Assembly: GCA_018240065.1 (NCBI GenBank)
Contig: JAFEGH010000014.1
Location: 1 to 64,000, forward strand
Direction: 5' to 3'
Length of the DNA: 64,000 bases
Origin: Verrucomicrobiota bacterium
GTDB lineage: Bacteria; Chlamydiota; Chlamydiia; Chlamydiales; Rhabdochlamydiaceae
A model generated the notes under the pieces. It saw only the letters and a list, made by a program, of their open reading frames with translations. It was not told the DNA's origin and made no database searches. Made by a program: the position numbers and the translations under genes. Below, one piece after another: positions 43,474 through 53,831 of this stretch. Every line of letters begins with the position of its first letter. Within the stretch, counting starts at the first letter, position 1.

Positions 43474-46400
43474 ATGTTGACATTCCAGCAGATCATCCAG
43501 CGCCTTACCGAATTCTGGGAAAAGAAAAAATGCATCATCCACCAGGGACACGACATCGAGGTAGGTGCTGGCACATTCAACCCGGCGACATTTTTACGGT
43601 GCTTGGGACCCGAGCCCTATAATACTGCCTATGTAGAGCCTTCCCGCCGCCCTTCGGACGGGCGTTACGGAGAAAATCCCAACAGGATGCAGCTTTTCCA
43701 CCAGTTCCAGGTGATCATGAAGCCGTCTCCCGCCAATATCCAGCAGCTTTATCTCGAGTCTTTAGAAGCTTTAGGCCTTGACCTGAAAAAACACGACATC
43801 CGCTTCGTACACGACGACTGGGAAGGTCCGACGCTGGGCGCTTGGGGTCTAGGATGGGAAGTCTGGTGCGATGGAATGGAGATCACTCAATTTACCTATT
43901 TTCAGGCGATCGGCAGCCTTCCTGTCAAACCTGTCAGCGTAGAGATCACTTATGGTCTCGAAAGGCTCGCGATGTACATCCAGAATAAAGACAGCTTTTA
44001 TGACATGCTCTGGAACGACCATCTGACTTTCCGCGACATCTCCCACCGCAGCGAAGTGGAGTGGAGCGCTTATAACTTCGAAGAAGCGTCGACGGCGATG
44101 TGGCAGCGCCACTTCGAAGATTTTGAAAAAGAAGCAAAGGACTTGATCGCACGCCATCTCCCTATTCCTGCCTACGACTTTGTGATGAAGGCATCCCACG
44201 CTTTCAACATGCTCAATGCCAGAGGAGCCATCTCGGTCACCGAAAGAACGGGATACATCACGCGGATCCGCGACTTGGCGAGGCTGATCGCCATCGAGTA
44301 TGTCGCATCGAGAGAAAAAATGGGCTATCCCCTGCTTGCCAAACAAAAGCCAAAGCCTGCCAAAAAGGCCGCTGCGATCAAAACCCCTCCGAAGTTCGAT
44401 CCTCAAAAACGGCAGGACTTCCTGCTCGAGATCGGTTCCGAACAACTGCCCGCGACATTTGTTCCCATCGGCTGCAGCAATCTCGAAAAAGCTGTGCGCC
44501 GCCTTCTGGACGAACACACTCTTTCTTTCGAGTCACTCCAAGTCTTCGGAACGCCTCAGCGGCTCGCGGTCCTCGTCAAAGGACTTGTCGAGGGCACCGA
44601 AGAAAAGACAACTCTCCGCAGAGGTCCCGCTGCAGCATCCGCATTCGACGTTTCCGGCAAACCGACTCCTCAAGGAGAAGGGTTCCTCAAATCGCTCGGC
44701 GCAACACACGCTACCCTGGACGCTGTCCGCAAAGGGAAAGTTAAAAATCTTAAGATCGATATTCTCAAGGACACTGAGTACCTCTTTGCTTCTATTCCCG
44801 AACCGGGCAAATCGACCTTCTGCCTGCTGTCCGACGAGCTTCCAAAACTGATCCTGAACCTCGAGTTCCCGAAAAAAATGCGCTGGGGCGATCTCGATAT
44901 CAGTTATCCTCGTCCCCTCCGCTGGATTGTGGCCCTCTTCGGCGAAAAAGTGGTTCCGTTCGAGGTCGGCGAAATCCTTTCCGATAGAGTTTCATTCGGT
45001 CATGCTCAGCTTAAACCTAAAAAGTTCCCGCTGAAATCCCCTAAGGACTACGCCAAAGAGCTCAAAAAAAATTATGTCCTCGCCGACATTGAAGAACGCA
45101 AGGGGAGCATCCTCAAACAGCTCCAGGCGATCGAGAAAAAGGTCAAGGGCCATGCTCTGGAGATCCACAAGGTGATCCCGCAGGTGCTCAACTTAGTCGA
45201 GTGGCCCCAACTCACGACAGGAACATTTGAAACAGCCTTTTTACGGGCTCCGAAAGAAGTCCTCATCTCTGAGATGGTCGAGCATCAAAAGTATTTCCCC
45301 ATATCTGACAGTAAAGGGCATCTCAAGAACATTTTCATCATCACAGCGGATAATAAACCCAGCGACCTCATCCGCCGGGGAAACCAGAAAGTCCTCTCCG
45401 CCCGTCTGTCCGATGGCGTTTTCCTCTATGAACAGGACCTCAAGACGCCGCTCGAACAGTTCAATGAGAAGCTGCGCGTGATGACCTATCAGAAAGAACT
45501 CGGCACAATGTTCGACAAGGTCGAGCGCATCGCATTGATTGCCGCAGCGGTGAACAACCATCTTTCGATCGCCGATCAGAGAAAAGTCGGCAGAGCGGCC
45601 CTTCTGTGCAAAGCGGACCTCGCCTCGGCGCTCGTCGGAGAATTCCCGGAGCTGCAAGGGACGATCGGAACCTACTATGCCTTGGCTCAAAAGGAAGACA
45701 GAGAAGTGGCGGAAGCAATTAATGAGCACTGGATGCCAAGAAGCGAAAGCGCGCCCCTTCCCAAAACTGCGACAGGGATCGTCCTGAGTCTGGCCGACAA
45801 GCTCGACAACCTGATCGGATGCTATAGCGTCGGACTCAAACCTTCCTCTTCCAGCGATCCCTATGCTCTGAGACGGCAGTCGATCGGTTTGCTCAAGATC
45901 CTAATCGAGTGCAAAGAAGGCGTCGACCTGAAAAAAATGCTCGAGGACGCGTGCCAGGCATTCCCCAGGCTCAAGAACGACTTCGCGCAGTCGACAGCCA
46001 TTGTCCAGGAGATCCTCTCGTTCATCACAGCCAGGGCCAAAGCTGTCTTCGAAGACTATGGCTTTAAAAAAGATGAGATTGATGCCTCCCTCCAAGGACT
46101 TTGCACCGATCCCTTTGACCAGTTCTGTAAAACACAGGCTCTGCACGCATTCCGCAGTTCAGGTACTGAATTCGCCAAACTTTTCGAGGTCTATAAGCGC
46201 GCCAAGGGGCAGCTCGAAAAACCTGCGACGACGGTATTCACGCCCTCGCTTGCCGTCGAGCCTGCAGAAAAAGAGCTGGTCCATGCGCTCGATGTGTTAA
46301 ACAAGCATTGGAAAGAGACGCTGAGCGAGCACAAGTACCTCGACGCTTTCCGCATGATCGCCAAACTCCAGGCGCCTCTTGCAAAACTCTTTGACAAGGT

Positions 46401-46512
46401 AAAAATCTTAAGCGACGACCCCCACCTGCGCGACAACCGGATCGCGCTGCTGCAAAAAGTCTTTGGCTACTTCCAGGAGCTTCTGGATTTCAGCAAGATC
46501 CAAGACGTTTAA
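43474..46512 (+). CDS. glyQS: Glycyl-tRNA synthetase, fused alpha and beta subunits
   Basis: 1012 residues. The first ~300 match the catalytic alpha subunit Gly[21 protein letters not shown], then [15 protein letters not shown] and [21 protein letters not shown] Lys/Pro-rich linker (about 288-310) joins it to the beta subunit GlyS, which begins [14 protein letters not shown] and extends through the HD-like and C-terminal tRNA-binding domains. Most bacteria make the subunits from two genes; the single-chain form is typical of chlamydiae. It attaches glycine to tRNA-Gly. A terminator follows. Confidence 0.97.
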   Translation: MLTFQQIIQRLTEFWEKKKCIIHQGHDIEVGAGTFNPATFLRCLGPEPYNTAYVEPSRRPSDGRYGENPNRMQLFHQFQVIMKPSPANIQQLYLESLEALGLDLKKHDIRFVHDDWEGPTLGAWGLGWEVWCDGMEITQFTYFQAIGSLPVKPVSVEITYGLERLAMYIQNKDSFYDMLWNDHLTFRDISHRSEVEWSAYNFEEASTAMWQRHFEDFEKEAKDLIARHLPIPAYDFVMKASHAFNMLNARGAISVTERTGYITRIRDLARLIAIEYVASREKMGYPLLAKQKPKPAKKAAAIKTPPKFDPQKRQDFLLEIGSEQLPATFVPIGCSNLEKAVRRLLDEHTLSFESLQVFGTPQRLAVLVKGLVEGTEEKTTLRRGPAAASAFDVSGKPTPQGEGFLKSLGATHATLDAVRKGKVKNLKIDILKDTEYLFASIPEPGKSTFCLLSDELPKLILNLEFPKKMRWGDLDISYPRPLRWIVALFGEKVVPFEVGEILSDRVSFGHAQLKPKKFPLKSPKDYAKELKKNYVLADIEERKGSILKQLQAIEKKVKGHALEIHKVIPQVLNLVEWPQLTTGTFETAFLRAPKEVLISEMVEHQKYFPISDSKGHLKNIFIITADNKPSDLIRRGNQKVLSARLSDGVFLYEQDLKTPLEQFNEKLRVMTYQKELGTMFDKVERIALIAAAVNNHLSIADQRKVGRAALLCKADLASALVGEFPELQGTIGTYYALAQKEDREVAEAINEHWMPRSESAPLPKTATGIVLSLADKLDNLIGCYSVGLKPSSSSDPYALRRQSIGLLKILIECKEGVDLKKMLEDACQAFPRLKNDFAQSTAIVQEILSFITARAKAVFEDYGFKKDEIDASLQGLCTDPFDQFCKTQALHAFRSSGTEFAKLFEVYKRAKGQLEKPATTVFTPSLAVEPAEKELVHALDVLNKHWKETLSEHKYLDAFRMIAKLQAPLAKLFDKVKILSDDPHLRDNRIALLQKVFGYFQELLDFSKIQDV

Positions 46513-46565
46513 GAAACATTCTTTTGCCCGCTTTTACTAAAATCGATTAATATCTTTTGGAAAAA

Positions 46566-46588
46566 AGCGGGCACCGCCTGCTTTTTTT
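46566..46588 (+). terminator. Intrinsic terminator after glyQS
   Basis: AGCGGGC (46566-46572), ACC loop and GCCTGCT (46576-46582) form a 7-bp stem followed by seven T. An upstream GCCCGCTTTT (46526-46535) could pair with 46563-46572 and compete with it. Confidence 0.7.
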
Positions 46589-46611
46589 CAAAATCAACCT
46601 CCGAGGTCTAT

Positions 46612-47616
46612 ATGAAAAAAGCAGAAATTCCCGTCATCGATCTCCATAGCGACCTGCTGTCCTTTTTATCTCATAAGCCCGGCCGATCTCCTGAAGATCC
46701 GTCCTCCCGCACTTCCTACTCTCAACTGTGCCAAGGCCATGTCAAACTGCAAACTCTGGCGATCTTCAGCATCACAGGAAAAGATTCAGTCAAAAATGGC
46801 AAGGCTCAAGTCGATAGCTTCCTTGAGCTGACCGCCCACTATCCAACCCGTTTCGCCAGATGTCAATTTCCATTGAACACACATTCCCCGGTTGTTCATC
46901 TGATCCCAGCATTTGAGAATGCCTCCTCTTTTGCCGATGAGTCGGAACCCCTTGCCGATGCGTTCAAACGCCTGGAAGCCTATATCAAAGCCATCGGCCC
47001 TATCTTCTATATAGGCTTGACCTGGGACGAGGAAAACCGTTTTGGCGGGGGAAACAGAACCTCGGTCGGTCTGAAGGAAGATGGGAAGAAGCTGCTGGAA
47101 TGGATGAGCGGAAAAAAAATTGCCGTCGACTTCAGCCACACTTCCGACAAGCTTGCCCATGACATCTTCAATTTCATCGATAAGAACAGCCTCGAAATTC
47201 CCGTGATCGCCAGCCACTCCAACTTCCGCGCCATCTCAGACTATCCACGCAACCTTCCCGACGATATCGCTAAAGAAATTGTGAAAAGAGGCGGGCTCAT
47301 CGGACTGAATTTCTTTGCTCCCTTCATCCACAATACCGATCCATCGGCAATCGTCCGCCACGTGGAGTATGCGATTCATCTGGGCGCCGAAAACTCCCTT
47401 TGCTTCGGAGCGGATTTCTTCTGCGACTCCGACTTCCCCTCTATCAAGGAAAAGTATCAAAGGGAGGAATCCTATTACCCTGGGATGTCCGATGCTTCCG
47501 CATACCCTTCTTTGCTTGGCCTCCTCTCCCAAAAGCTGTCCATCAAAGAAGATCAACTGCTAAAAATCGCCGGTCAGAATGCGCTGCGGTTCTTAAAAGA
47601 TAGAATCATCAAATAA
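46612..47616 (+). CDS. M19-family membrane-dipeptidase-like hydrolase
   Basis: 334 residues of the renal-dipeptidase (amidohydrolase) family, which hydrolyses dipeptides with two zinc ions. Ligands are visible in PVIDLHSDLL (HxD), AFENASS (bridging Glu), VDFSHTSDK and IASHSNFRAISDYPRNL. No signal peptide is present, so a cytoplasmic dipeptidase is likely. It starts after a stretch with good Shine-Dalgarno spacing, 100 bases beyond glyQS. Confidence 0.9.
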   Translation: MKKAEIPVIDLHSDLLSFLSHKPGRSPEDPSSRTSYSQLCQGHVKLQTLAIFSITGKDSVKNGKAQVDSFLELTAHYPTRFARCQFPLNTHSPVVHLIPAFENASSFADESEPLADAFKRLEAYIKAIGPIFYIGLTWDEENRFGGGNRTSVGLKEDGKKLLEWMSGKKIAVDFSHTSDKLAHDIFNFIDKNSLEIPVIASHSNFRAISDYPRNLPDDIAKEIVKRGGLIGLNFFAPFIHNTDPSAIVRHVEYAIHLGAENSLCFGADFFCDSDFPSIKEKYQREESYYPGMSDASAYPSLLGLLSQKLSIKEDQLLKIAGQNALRFLKDRIIK

Positions 47617-47687
47617 ACATCTTTCTTCCTTTACAACTTTAATCTTTTTTAATAGAAAACAATTAAAGAGCGTAAAAGGAGAAAGCT

Positions 47688-47963
47688 ATGAAAGCTAAGA
47701 AAATCGCAGGAATTGTATTGATCATTATCGGCATCGTCGTCTTTTTGCTCGCGATGTATGCAAAGAGCCGTGTCGCAGAAGCAAAACAAAACGTTCAAAA
47801 AACCTCGGGAATGTTTTCCGAAAATCCTGTCAATAAGCAGATTGGCGGGGCTCTGGAAAAACAGATCTCGCACTATGACGCTCCCATCATGTGGACAATG
47901 ATCGGTGGAATCGTCGTTTTTGTCATTGGGGTCGGCACGCTCGTGATGTGCAAGAGAAGATAA
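47688..47963 (+). CDS. Small two-helix membrane protein
   Basis: 91 residues. Hydrophobic helices at about 6-24 (AGIVLIIIGIVVFLLAMY) and 67-87 (WTMIGGIVVFVIGVGTLVM) flank a polar 40-residue loop with SENPVNKQIGGALEKQI. Similar tiny inner-membrane proteins are common and of unknown role. A strong AAGGAG precedes the ATG. Confidence 0.7.
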   Translation: MKAKKIAGIVLIIIGIVVFLLAMYAKSRVAEAKQNVQKTSGMFSENPVNKQIGGALEKQISHYDAPIMWTMIGGIVVFVIGVGTLVMCKRR

Positions 47964-47975
47964 GATCGCTGGTTT

Positions 47976-48019
47976 TATACCCAAACACCTTCAATACTAG
48001 GATTTTGAGGTTGTTTGGG
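47976..48019. repeat. Compact inverted repeat related to the 7416-7578 element
   Basis: TATACCCAAAC (47976-47986) and GTTTGGG (48013-48019) lie at the ends of a 44-base imperfect palindrome. Both arms resemble the outer ends of the 163-base element at 7416-7578, but here they almost abut. It lies between two convergent genes, so it may also act as a terminator, although it has no T run. Confidence 0.5.
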
Positions 48020-48032
48020 CAGAAGGGCATCG

Positions 48033-48407
48033 CTATTTGAAGCGGTGCCTTCTTTTAGCGACGAGTGAATAGAATGGGTCTATCCCATAAGGGATAAAGG
48101 CGGCCCAGCCAATCAGTTTCTTCCATCCTCCCAGCAGCCAGAAGATCCTCATCACCGCCCGTCCCCGGATCCAGGTTCTTGGCTTCCGAGTGGAATAATC
48201 TTCGACGAGGATCAGAGTATTGGCGTCTTTGAGTTCTTTGTAGCGATTCTTAAGGACAAGCTTTGCCGTTTCATCCCGGATGGGGGCAAAGTGGAATACT
48301 CCTTTTTTGTCCCAGGCGAGAATCTTATTGACCGACCTCCAACACAGCGGGCACGAATCGTCAAAAAGCACCAGATGCTTGGAGGTTTTGGACTTTTTCA
48401 GCTTCAT
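48033..48407 (-). CDS. DCC-family thiol-disulfide oxidoreductase-like protein (DUF393)
   Basis: 124 residues. LVLFDDSCPLCWRSVNKILA holds the D-x-x-C-P-x-C motif that names the DCC family, a divergent thioredoxin-like fold. GRAVMRIFWLLGG and the end YGIDPFYSLVAKRRHRF are typical. Its start overlaps the dnaG stop by four bases (ATGA), so it is translated from the dnaG message. The role is unproven. Confidence 0.85.
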   Translation of the reverse strand: MKLKKSKTSKHLVLFDDSCPLCWRSVNKILAWDKKGVFHFAPIRDETAKLVLKNRYKELKDANTLILVEDYSTRKPRTWIRGRAVMRIFWLLGGWKKLIGWAAFIPYGIDPFYSLVAKRRHRFK

Positions 48408-50182
48408 ACGATGACAACCTCAGGCACCTTCTTTTTAATCTCTTCGAATTGTCTGGCCAGTTCGAGCGCTTCCTCATCGGTCAGATTTCCGCTTTGCAGT
48501 TTGGATCGGATCGCCTCCCTCTCTTCCATCCAGCGGCGCACCAGGATTTTGCGCACCGTTTCCCTGAATCCCTCTTCCGCTTTCGAGATGTTGATTTTAC
48601 GTTGCATGATCTCGCTGAAAAGCTTTTGATCCTCTTCCCCTTCAAGGCAGGAACCGAGCGCCAAAAGATCGCAGGTGCGGTTTTCCTCAAAGGCCTGCAG
48701 AAATTCCCCATAGAGACGGCTGGCTCCTGGAATGCAGAGATGTTCTCTGGCGATATTGGCCTTGGCGATCTGGGCCAGCTGAGGATACTCCGACGAGGCG
48801 AAAACCAGCCAACGGATAAAATCCCCTTCAAGGATCCTGTTCGGGTCGATCTCCTGGATCTTGACTGAAGCGGTCTTTTTAATGAACAGATCGGGGAGGG
48901 AGATCTGGCCGATCCCGAGCGCCGCTTCCGGCACATGGGAGATCTCAGCCAATTTTTTTAAGCTCTCATGGACCATGACAGGCATTTCCCACTGCTTGAT
49001 CCTCTCGACAATGGCGTTGACGACCTCGTTTTTCTTGGAGGGAGAGGACAAATTCATCCCCTTTGATAAATGGGAAAACAGAAATGTCAGATAATCGCAG
49101 CTCTCATCCAGCAGCTGAGCAAAGTACTCAGGACCGCGCTCGGAGAGAAGAGAGTCGGGATCAGCTCCTTCAGGAAGGGGAACGACTAATACTTCAACCC
49201 CTTTTTTCTGGAAGAGATTCCCGATTTTCGACGCCGCTTCCTGGCCAGCTGAATCTCCATCTAGAGCAAGATAGACCTTATTTACTCCCAAATGGAGCAG
49301 CTCCCTGACATGGTCTTCACCAAATGCAGTGCCCTGCCCGGCCACAACGTAATTGAAACCTGAGTGGATCAGCCGAAGGCAGTCGATCTGTCCTTCGACG
49401 ACAATTGCTTTAGCCTCTTTGGCGATTCTGCTGCGGCAATAGCTGAGACCGAAGAGCACGCGGGACTTTTTAAAAAGCGGAGTCTCGGGCGTGTTGATGT
49501 ACTTGCCCCCGAATGTCTCCTCTTTGAACTTGCGGGCTGAAAATCCGATGACCGCTCCAAGAGCGTCCCGAATGGGAAAAGTGATCCTGTCAGAAAAAAA
49601 ATCTCTTCTGCGGCCTGATTGAGCAACGGAGATCAGTCCTGCCTGCTCCTGGATCTGATCGTCGACATCGCAGGCGTACAAATAGCGCATGGCAATATCC
49701 CCTCCGCGAGGAGCAAAACCGACATGGAATTGCTTGATGAATGCCAAATCCAGACCTCGCTCATAGAGATAACGCAGGGCGATCTGTCCTTCAGCGGAAT
49801 GCAGCAACAAGTAGTGGTAAAGATTAGATGCCAGCTCCATGGCCTGCTTCAGCTTGGGCTTGCTGGGTCCCTTTTCTCCTTGAGGCTCCTCGCTTTTTTC
49901 AAGGGTGACTTGAAAGCGCTCGGCAAGGCTTTCAACCGCTTCCGTGAAGCCCATCTTGACGTGGGTCATGAGAAAGGCGATGGCGTCTCCATGCGCTCCG
50001 CAGCCGAAGCAATGATAATGCGAATCCCCCTTCTGGACCATGAATGAAGGAGTTTTTTCCTCGTGGAAAGGGCAGAGGGCCTTGTAGGAGGATCCCGATC
50101 TTTGTAAATTCAGATGCGCGGACAGAACCTCCGACAAATCGATGCGCTGGCGCAAAAGTTCCAAACTCTCTTTCGTGAACAT
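48404..50182 (-). CDS. dnaG: DNA primase
   Basis: 592 residues from the ATG at 50182; an upstream frame to 50221 is possible but less likely. It synthesises RNA primers at replication forks. The zinc-binding domain has CPFH and CFGC (Cys37, His40, Cys58, Cys61). The Toprim core includes IVVEGQIDCLRLI and LALDGDSAGQEAA. The C-terminal domain should bind the replicative helicase. It precedes the DCC gene in the same message. Confidence 0.95.
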   Translation of the reverse strand: MFTKESLELLRQRIDLSEVLSAHLNLQRSGSSYKALCPFHEEKTPSFMVQKGDSHYHCFGCGAHGDAIAFLMTHVKMGFTEAVESLAERFQVTLEKSEEPQGEKGPSKPKLKQAMELASNLYHYLLLHSAEGQIALRYLYERGLDLAFIKQFHVGFAPRGGDIAMRYLYACDVDDQIQEQAGLISVAQSGRRRDFFSDRITFPIRDALGAVIGFSARKFKEETFGGKYINTPETPLFKKSRVLFGLSYCRSRIAKEAKAIVVEGQIDCLRLIHSGFNYVVAGQGTAFGEDHVRELLHLGVNKVYLALDGDSAGQEAASKIGNLFQKKGVEVLVVPLPEGADPDSLLSERGPEYFAQLLDESCDYLTFLFSHLSKGMNLSSPSKKNEVVNAIVERIKQWEMPVMVHESLKKLAEISHVPEAALGIGQISLPDLFIKKTASVKIQEIDPNRILEGDFIRWLVFASSEYPQLAQIAKANIAREHLCIPGASRLYGEFLQAFEENRTCDLLALGSCLEGEEDQKLFSEIMQRKINISKAEEGFRETVRKILVRRWMEEREAIRSKLQSGNLTDEEALELARQFEEIKKKVPEVVIV

Positions 50183-50248
50183 AAAATACAGACCCCGCTT
50201 CAAACACATTATTACCCACATCGGGGCAAATCGTCCACGCCTTCTTTA

Positions 50249-50402
50249 GAAGTTGTCCCTGAATTATTCATTTCACGCATCTTCTGGTCGGTTTATGGCG
50301 AATGAGCCTACTTTCTATCAAGCAAGCTCGCTTGCCAAAAAGGGATTCCCGCCGTCATCGACGTCTGAACCCGCCTGATGTCATGAATTCAGGACAAACT
50401 TC
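50249..50402. repeat. Intergenic element with terminal inverted repeats
   Basis: The 446-base gap between dnaG and the next gene contains 50249-50265 and 50386-50402, inverse copies with two or three differences (GAAGTTGTCC-type). They bound a 154-base segment of mixed composition with a small GCAAGC/GCTTGC palindrome near 50322-50337. Its size is close to the 163-base element at 7416-7578, though the ends differ. A MITE-like origin is possible. The remaining bases to 50628 show no other feature. Confidence 0.4.
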
Positions 50403-50628
50403 GAAGCCTCCTTTTTTCACACCCGCATTAAAATTCTCTTTAAAAAAAAGCAACAGATCTTTAAAAAATTTAATAGGGCGCATCTTCTGATTTTCAAAGA
50501 TAGCCCATAGAAGCTGAGGCTTGCCAAGTTAGTTGCTAAACGAGCAGAATATTTTCAGAAACTGCCCAGTGTATGCACAAACTAGCCTTCTAGATTTTGA
50601 CGATGCTACCAAAGACTTAAGGTACACT

Positions 50629-51165
50629 ATGAGCGATCTCGAGACGGAATTCTCAGACTCCCCCCAAACATCCGAAGAGAAGTCATCTCATTTTACCCAG
50701 ACGGGTACGCTGAACGATCCTTCCCTTAGCCAATTGCGAGACCAGATCAAGAAAGTGATGATCCCGCTGCTCATTAAAACGTTCCAGTTTAAACTCGAGC
50801 TCAGCCAATCGCTCAGCCTTCCTTCACGGCTTCAGAGCCAGAAAAACCAACGCTCTCCCGAAGAAATCATCGAGCAGCTGAAAACTCTCGACAACGATTT
50901 AAAAGTCCTGCTTCTTTGGTGCCAAAGCTCCCGGAGCCAGATTCAAAAGGCTCTCAGCGTTCCTGAAGAAGAACAAAAAAACACTGTTGCCCTTCCCTCT
51001 TCGACAGCCAATCCCGCCGTCGCCAAGTCCTTCAACGAGGCCGTTTCCGCACAGGCTTCCTTCTTTCAATTGCAGTCCGCTCAGGAAAAAGAGAAAGAAT
51101 GTCTTGCAGGAGCATCCTCCTCTTCCTCCCAAAAGACATGGTGGGATAAGATTCTGGGAAATTAA
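50629..51165 (+). CDS. Hydrophilic protein of unknown function
   Basis: 178 residues from the ATG at 50629, which has AAGG upstream; a TTG-initiated frame from 50533 is rejected. It is polar, acidic and rich in Ser and Gln, with a helical core (LRDQIKKVMIPLLIKTFQFK) and a low-complexity C-terminus ending ASSSSSQKTWWDKILGN. There is no export signal or known motif. It lies 53 bases before mutS, and its composition would suit a type III chaperone client or structural protein, but that is speculation. Confidence 0.55.
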   Translation: MSDLETEFSDSPQTSEEKSSHFTQTGTLNDPSLSQLRDQIKKVMIPLLIKTFQFKLELSQSLSLPSRLQSQKNQRSPEEIIEQLKTLDNDLKVLLLWCQSSRSQIQKALSVPEEEQKNTVALPSSTANPAVAKSFNEAVSAQASFFQLQSAQEKEKECLAGASSSSSQKTWWDKILGN

Positions 51166-51218
51166 GGATTGCTTTTCCCCTCTTTTCTCCTGATAATTTC
51201 CAATTTTGACGGGGTAGT

Positions 51219-53831
51219 ATGACAATTGATACCGATCACAAAATTTCTCCTATGATGGCCCAATGGCACGCCTGCAAAAAGAACGCACAGGACTCTATCC
51301 TGCTGTTTCGCCTCGGAGATTTCTACGAAGCCTTTTACGAGGACGCCGTCCTCCTCTCCAAAGAACTCGACCTGACCCTCACCAAGAGACAGGATATCCC
51401 GATGGCCGGGGTTCCCTTCCATGCTAGCGAAGGCTATATCGACAAGCTCGTGGCCAAAGGATACAGCATTGCGATCGCGGAACAGATGGAAGATCCCCGC
51501 TCTGTCAAAGGCCTTGTCAAACGGGAAATCGTCCGCGTCGTCACGCCGGGTACCATCGTCAACTCGACATTGCTCTCAGACAAGTCTAACAACTTCCTCG
51601 CCTGCGTCGCCCAGGTCGGAGAGATCCACGGCTTGAGCATCCTCGATCTGACAACGGCAGACTTCAAGGCGATGGAGTTCGACGACGTCAAAGAATTGGC
51701 CGACGAACTGTGCAGATTGTCCCCGAAAGAGATCCTTCTGCCGGAAAAATGGCAAAAAAAACACGCTGATCTCCTTGAAGATTTAAAAGCGCAGCTTGGG
51801 GCTGCCATCAGTATCAAAGAAGACTGGCATTTCGATCACGCCCACGCCTGCGATGTGCTGCTGCGCCACTTTCGCGTCCACAATCTCGACGGCTTCGGCC
51901 TCAAAGGAATGGTCCCTGCGATCAATGCCTCGGGCGCCATCCTGCATTACGTCCGCGAGGATCTGAATCTGACTGTCGAACATATCAAATCGATTGCCAC
52001 CGAACACTTGAGCAGATATCTGCTGCTCGACCGTTCGACCCAAAAAAACCTCGAGCTCTTCGAATCGATCCACGACGGGAAAAAAAACCATACCCTGCTA
52101 AATGTCCTCGACCAAACGGAAACTCCCATGGGCGGGCGCCTTCTCAAGAACTGGCTGACCCATCCGCTGCTCAGCGTAGAGGAGATCGGCATGCGCCAGG
52201 ATGGCATCGCCGCCTTGATGGGACTGCCCAGCCAATGTGCAGAGATCCGCGTCCACTTGAAGGAAATTAGAGACTTGGAACGTCTCATGATGAGGATTGA
52301 AACGGGCTATGCCTCCCCTCGCGATCTGGCCGGCTTGCGATTTTCGCTCGAACACATCGCTCCCTTATCGAAGCTGATGGAACCCTTCTCCGCGACAGCG
52401 CTAGTCCAGGCCAAAGAAAACCTCTCCGACGTTACCGGCATCGTCAAAAAATTGCGGGACGCGCTCGTCGACACCCCGCCGCTGCGTTTAAGCGACGGAG
52501 GCATCTTCCGCACAGGCTTTCAAGCTGAGCTCGATGAACTTAAGCTCTTGCAAACCGATAGCCATTCCTGGGTAGCCAGATACCAGGTGCAGCTGAAAGA
52601 GGAAACCCAGATCAAAACCTTGAAGGTCGGCTACACAAAGGCGTTCGGTTACTACATTGAGGTCAGCAGAGGACAGTCTGACAGGATCCCCGACACCTTC
52701 CAACGGCGGCAGACGCTGGTCAATGCAGAGCGCTTCATCACTCCCGAGCTCAAAGAATTCGAACATAAAATGCTGCACGCCGAAGAAAAGATGTCTGCGC
52801 TGGAGTACGAGCTCTTTAACGCCTTGCGCCAAGAGGCGGCAGGATATTCTTCCGAAGTGAGGAAGATCGCCCATGCAGTCGCTCAAATCGACTGTCTTCT
52901 CTCACTTGCCGACGTCGCCAAAAAATTCAACTATGCAAGGCCGCTTGTCGATCAGAGCGACATCTTCCATGTCGAGCAAGGGAGGCATCCTGTCGTTGAA
53001 GCATCTTTGAGCGGCGAAGCATACATCCCCAACGATGTCTTCCTGGATGGACAGGACCAGCGCCTCTATTTAATCACAGGACCGAACATGGCGGGCAAAT
53101 CGACCTTCATCCGCCAGGTGGCGCTGATTGCGATCATGGCGCAAATGGGATCGTTCGTCCCTGCCAGAAAAGCGCACCTCGGCACCATCGACAAGGTCTT
53201 CAGCCGGATCGGCGCCAGCGACGACATGTCGCGCGGCCAGTCCACATTCATGGTGGAAATGACAGAAACTGCCAACATCCTGAATAACGCAACAAACCGC
53301 TCGCTCGTGATCCTCGATGAGATCGGAAGAGGGACCAGCACCTATGACGGCATATCGATTGCGTGGGCGGTCGCAGAATACCTTCTCACCGAGCCCGGAA
53401 AAAAAGCCAAGACGCTGTTCGCGACCCATTACTGGGAACTGACGGAACTCGAGCAGGAAATCAGAGGCGCGGTCAATTACAACGTCGCCGTCCACGAATC
53501 GGAGCGCGGCATCGTCTTCCTCCGCAAAATCATCAAGGGCGGAACCGATAAAAGCTACGGGATCCATGTCGCCAAGCTTGCCGGACTCCCCTTTGCTGTC
53601 CTCAAGCGTGCGGAAACGATGCTTCAGAAATTGGAAAAAGAGGCAGGCAGGACGGTTTCTTCTACTGCTGCGAATACTCCCAAGGGAAAGCAGCTCTCTC
53701 TGTTCTCCGCTTTCAGCGAAGACGCTCGGCTGGAATCGATCGGAGCCGATCTGAAAAACATCGATCCAAACCATTTGACTCCCATGGAAGCCCTTAAGAA
53801 AATTCTCGACTGGAAAGGAAAACTGTCGTGA
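51219..53831 (+). CDS. mutS: DNA mismatch repair protein MutS
   Basis: 870 residues, normal length. It recognises mispairs and recruits MutL. The mismatch-binding domain starts ILLFRLGDFYEAFYEDA, including the conserved Phe-x-Glu of GDFYEAF. The ATPase has Walker A GPNMAGKST near 621 and Walker B VILDEIGRGTSTYDG. The stop overlaps the GTG start of uvrC by three bases, so the two repair genes form one unit. Confidence 0.97.
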   Translation: MTIDTDHKISPMMAQWHACKKNAQDSILLFRLGDFYEAFYEDAVLLSKELDLTLTKRQDIPMAGVPFHASEGYIDKLVAKGYSIAIAEQMEDPRSVKGLVKREIVRVVTPGTIVNSTLLSDKSNNFLACVAQVGEIHGLSILDLTTADFKAMEFDDVKELADELCRLSPKEILLPEKWQKKHADLLEDLKAQLGAAISIKEDWHFDHAHACDVLLRHFRVHNLDGFGLKGMVPAINASGAILHYVREDLNLTVEHIKSIATEHLSRYLLLDRSTQKNLELFESIHDGKKNHTLLNVLDQTETPMGGRLLKNWLTHPLLSVEEIGMRQDGIAALMGLPSQCAEIRVHLKEIRDLERLMMRIETGYASPRDLAGLRFSLEHIAPLSKLMEPFSATALVQAKENLSDVTGIVKKLRDALVDTPPLRLSDGGIFRTGFQAELDELKLLQTDSHSWVARYQVQLKEETQIKTLKVGYTKAFGYYIEVSRGQSDRIPDTFQRRQTLVNAERFITPELKEFEHKMLHAEEKMSALEYELFNALRQEAAGYSSEVRKIAHAVAQIDCLLSLADVAKKFNYARPLVDQSDIFHVEQGRHPVVEASLSGEAYIPNDVFLDGQDQRLYLITGPNMAGKSTFIRQVALIAIMAQMGSFVPARKAHLGTIDKVFSRIGASDDMSRGQSTFMVEMTETANILNNATNRSLVILDEIGRGTSTYDGISIAWAVAEYLLTEPGKKAKTLFATHYWELTELEQEIRGAVNYNVAVHESERGIVFLRKIIKGGTDKSYGIHVAKLAGLPFAVLKRAETMLQKLEKEAGRTVSSTAANTPKGKQLSLFSAFSEDARLESIGADLKNIDPNHLTPMEALKKILDWKGKLS

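Noticed and set aside
43474..46512. Fused glycyl-tRNA synthetase as a novelty
   Set aside because: The single-chain form is already known from chlamydiae.
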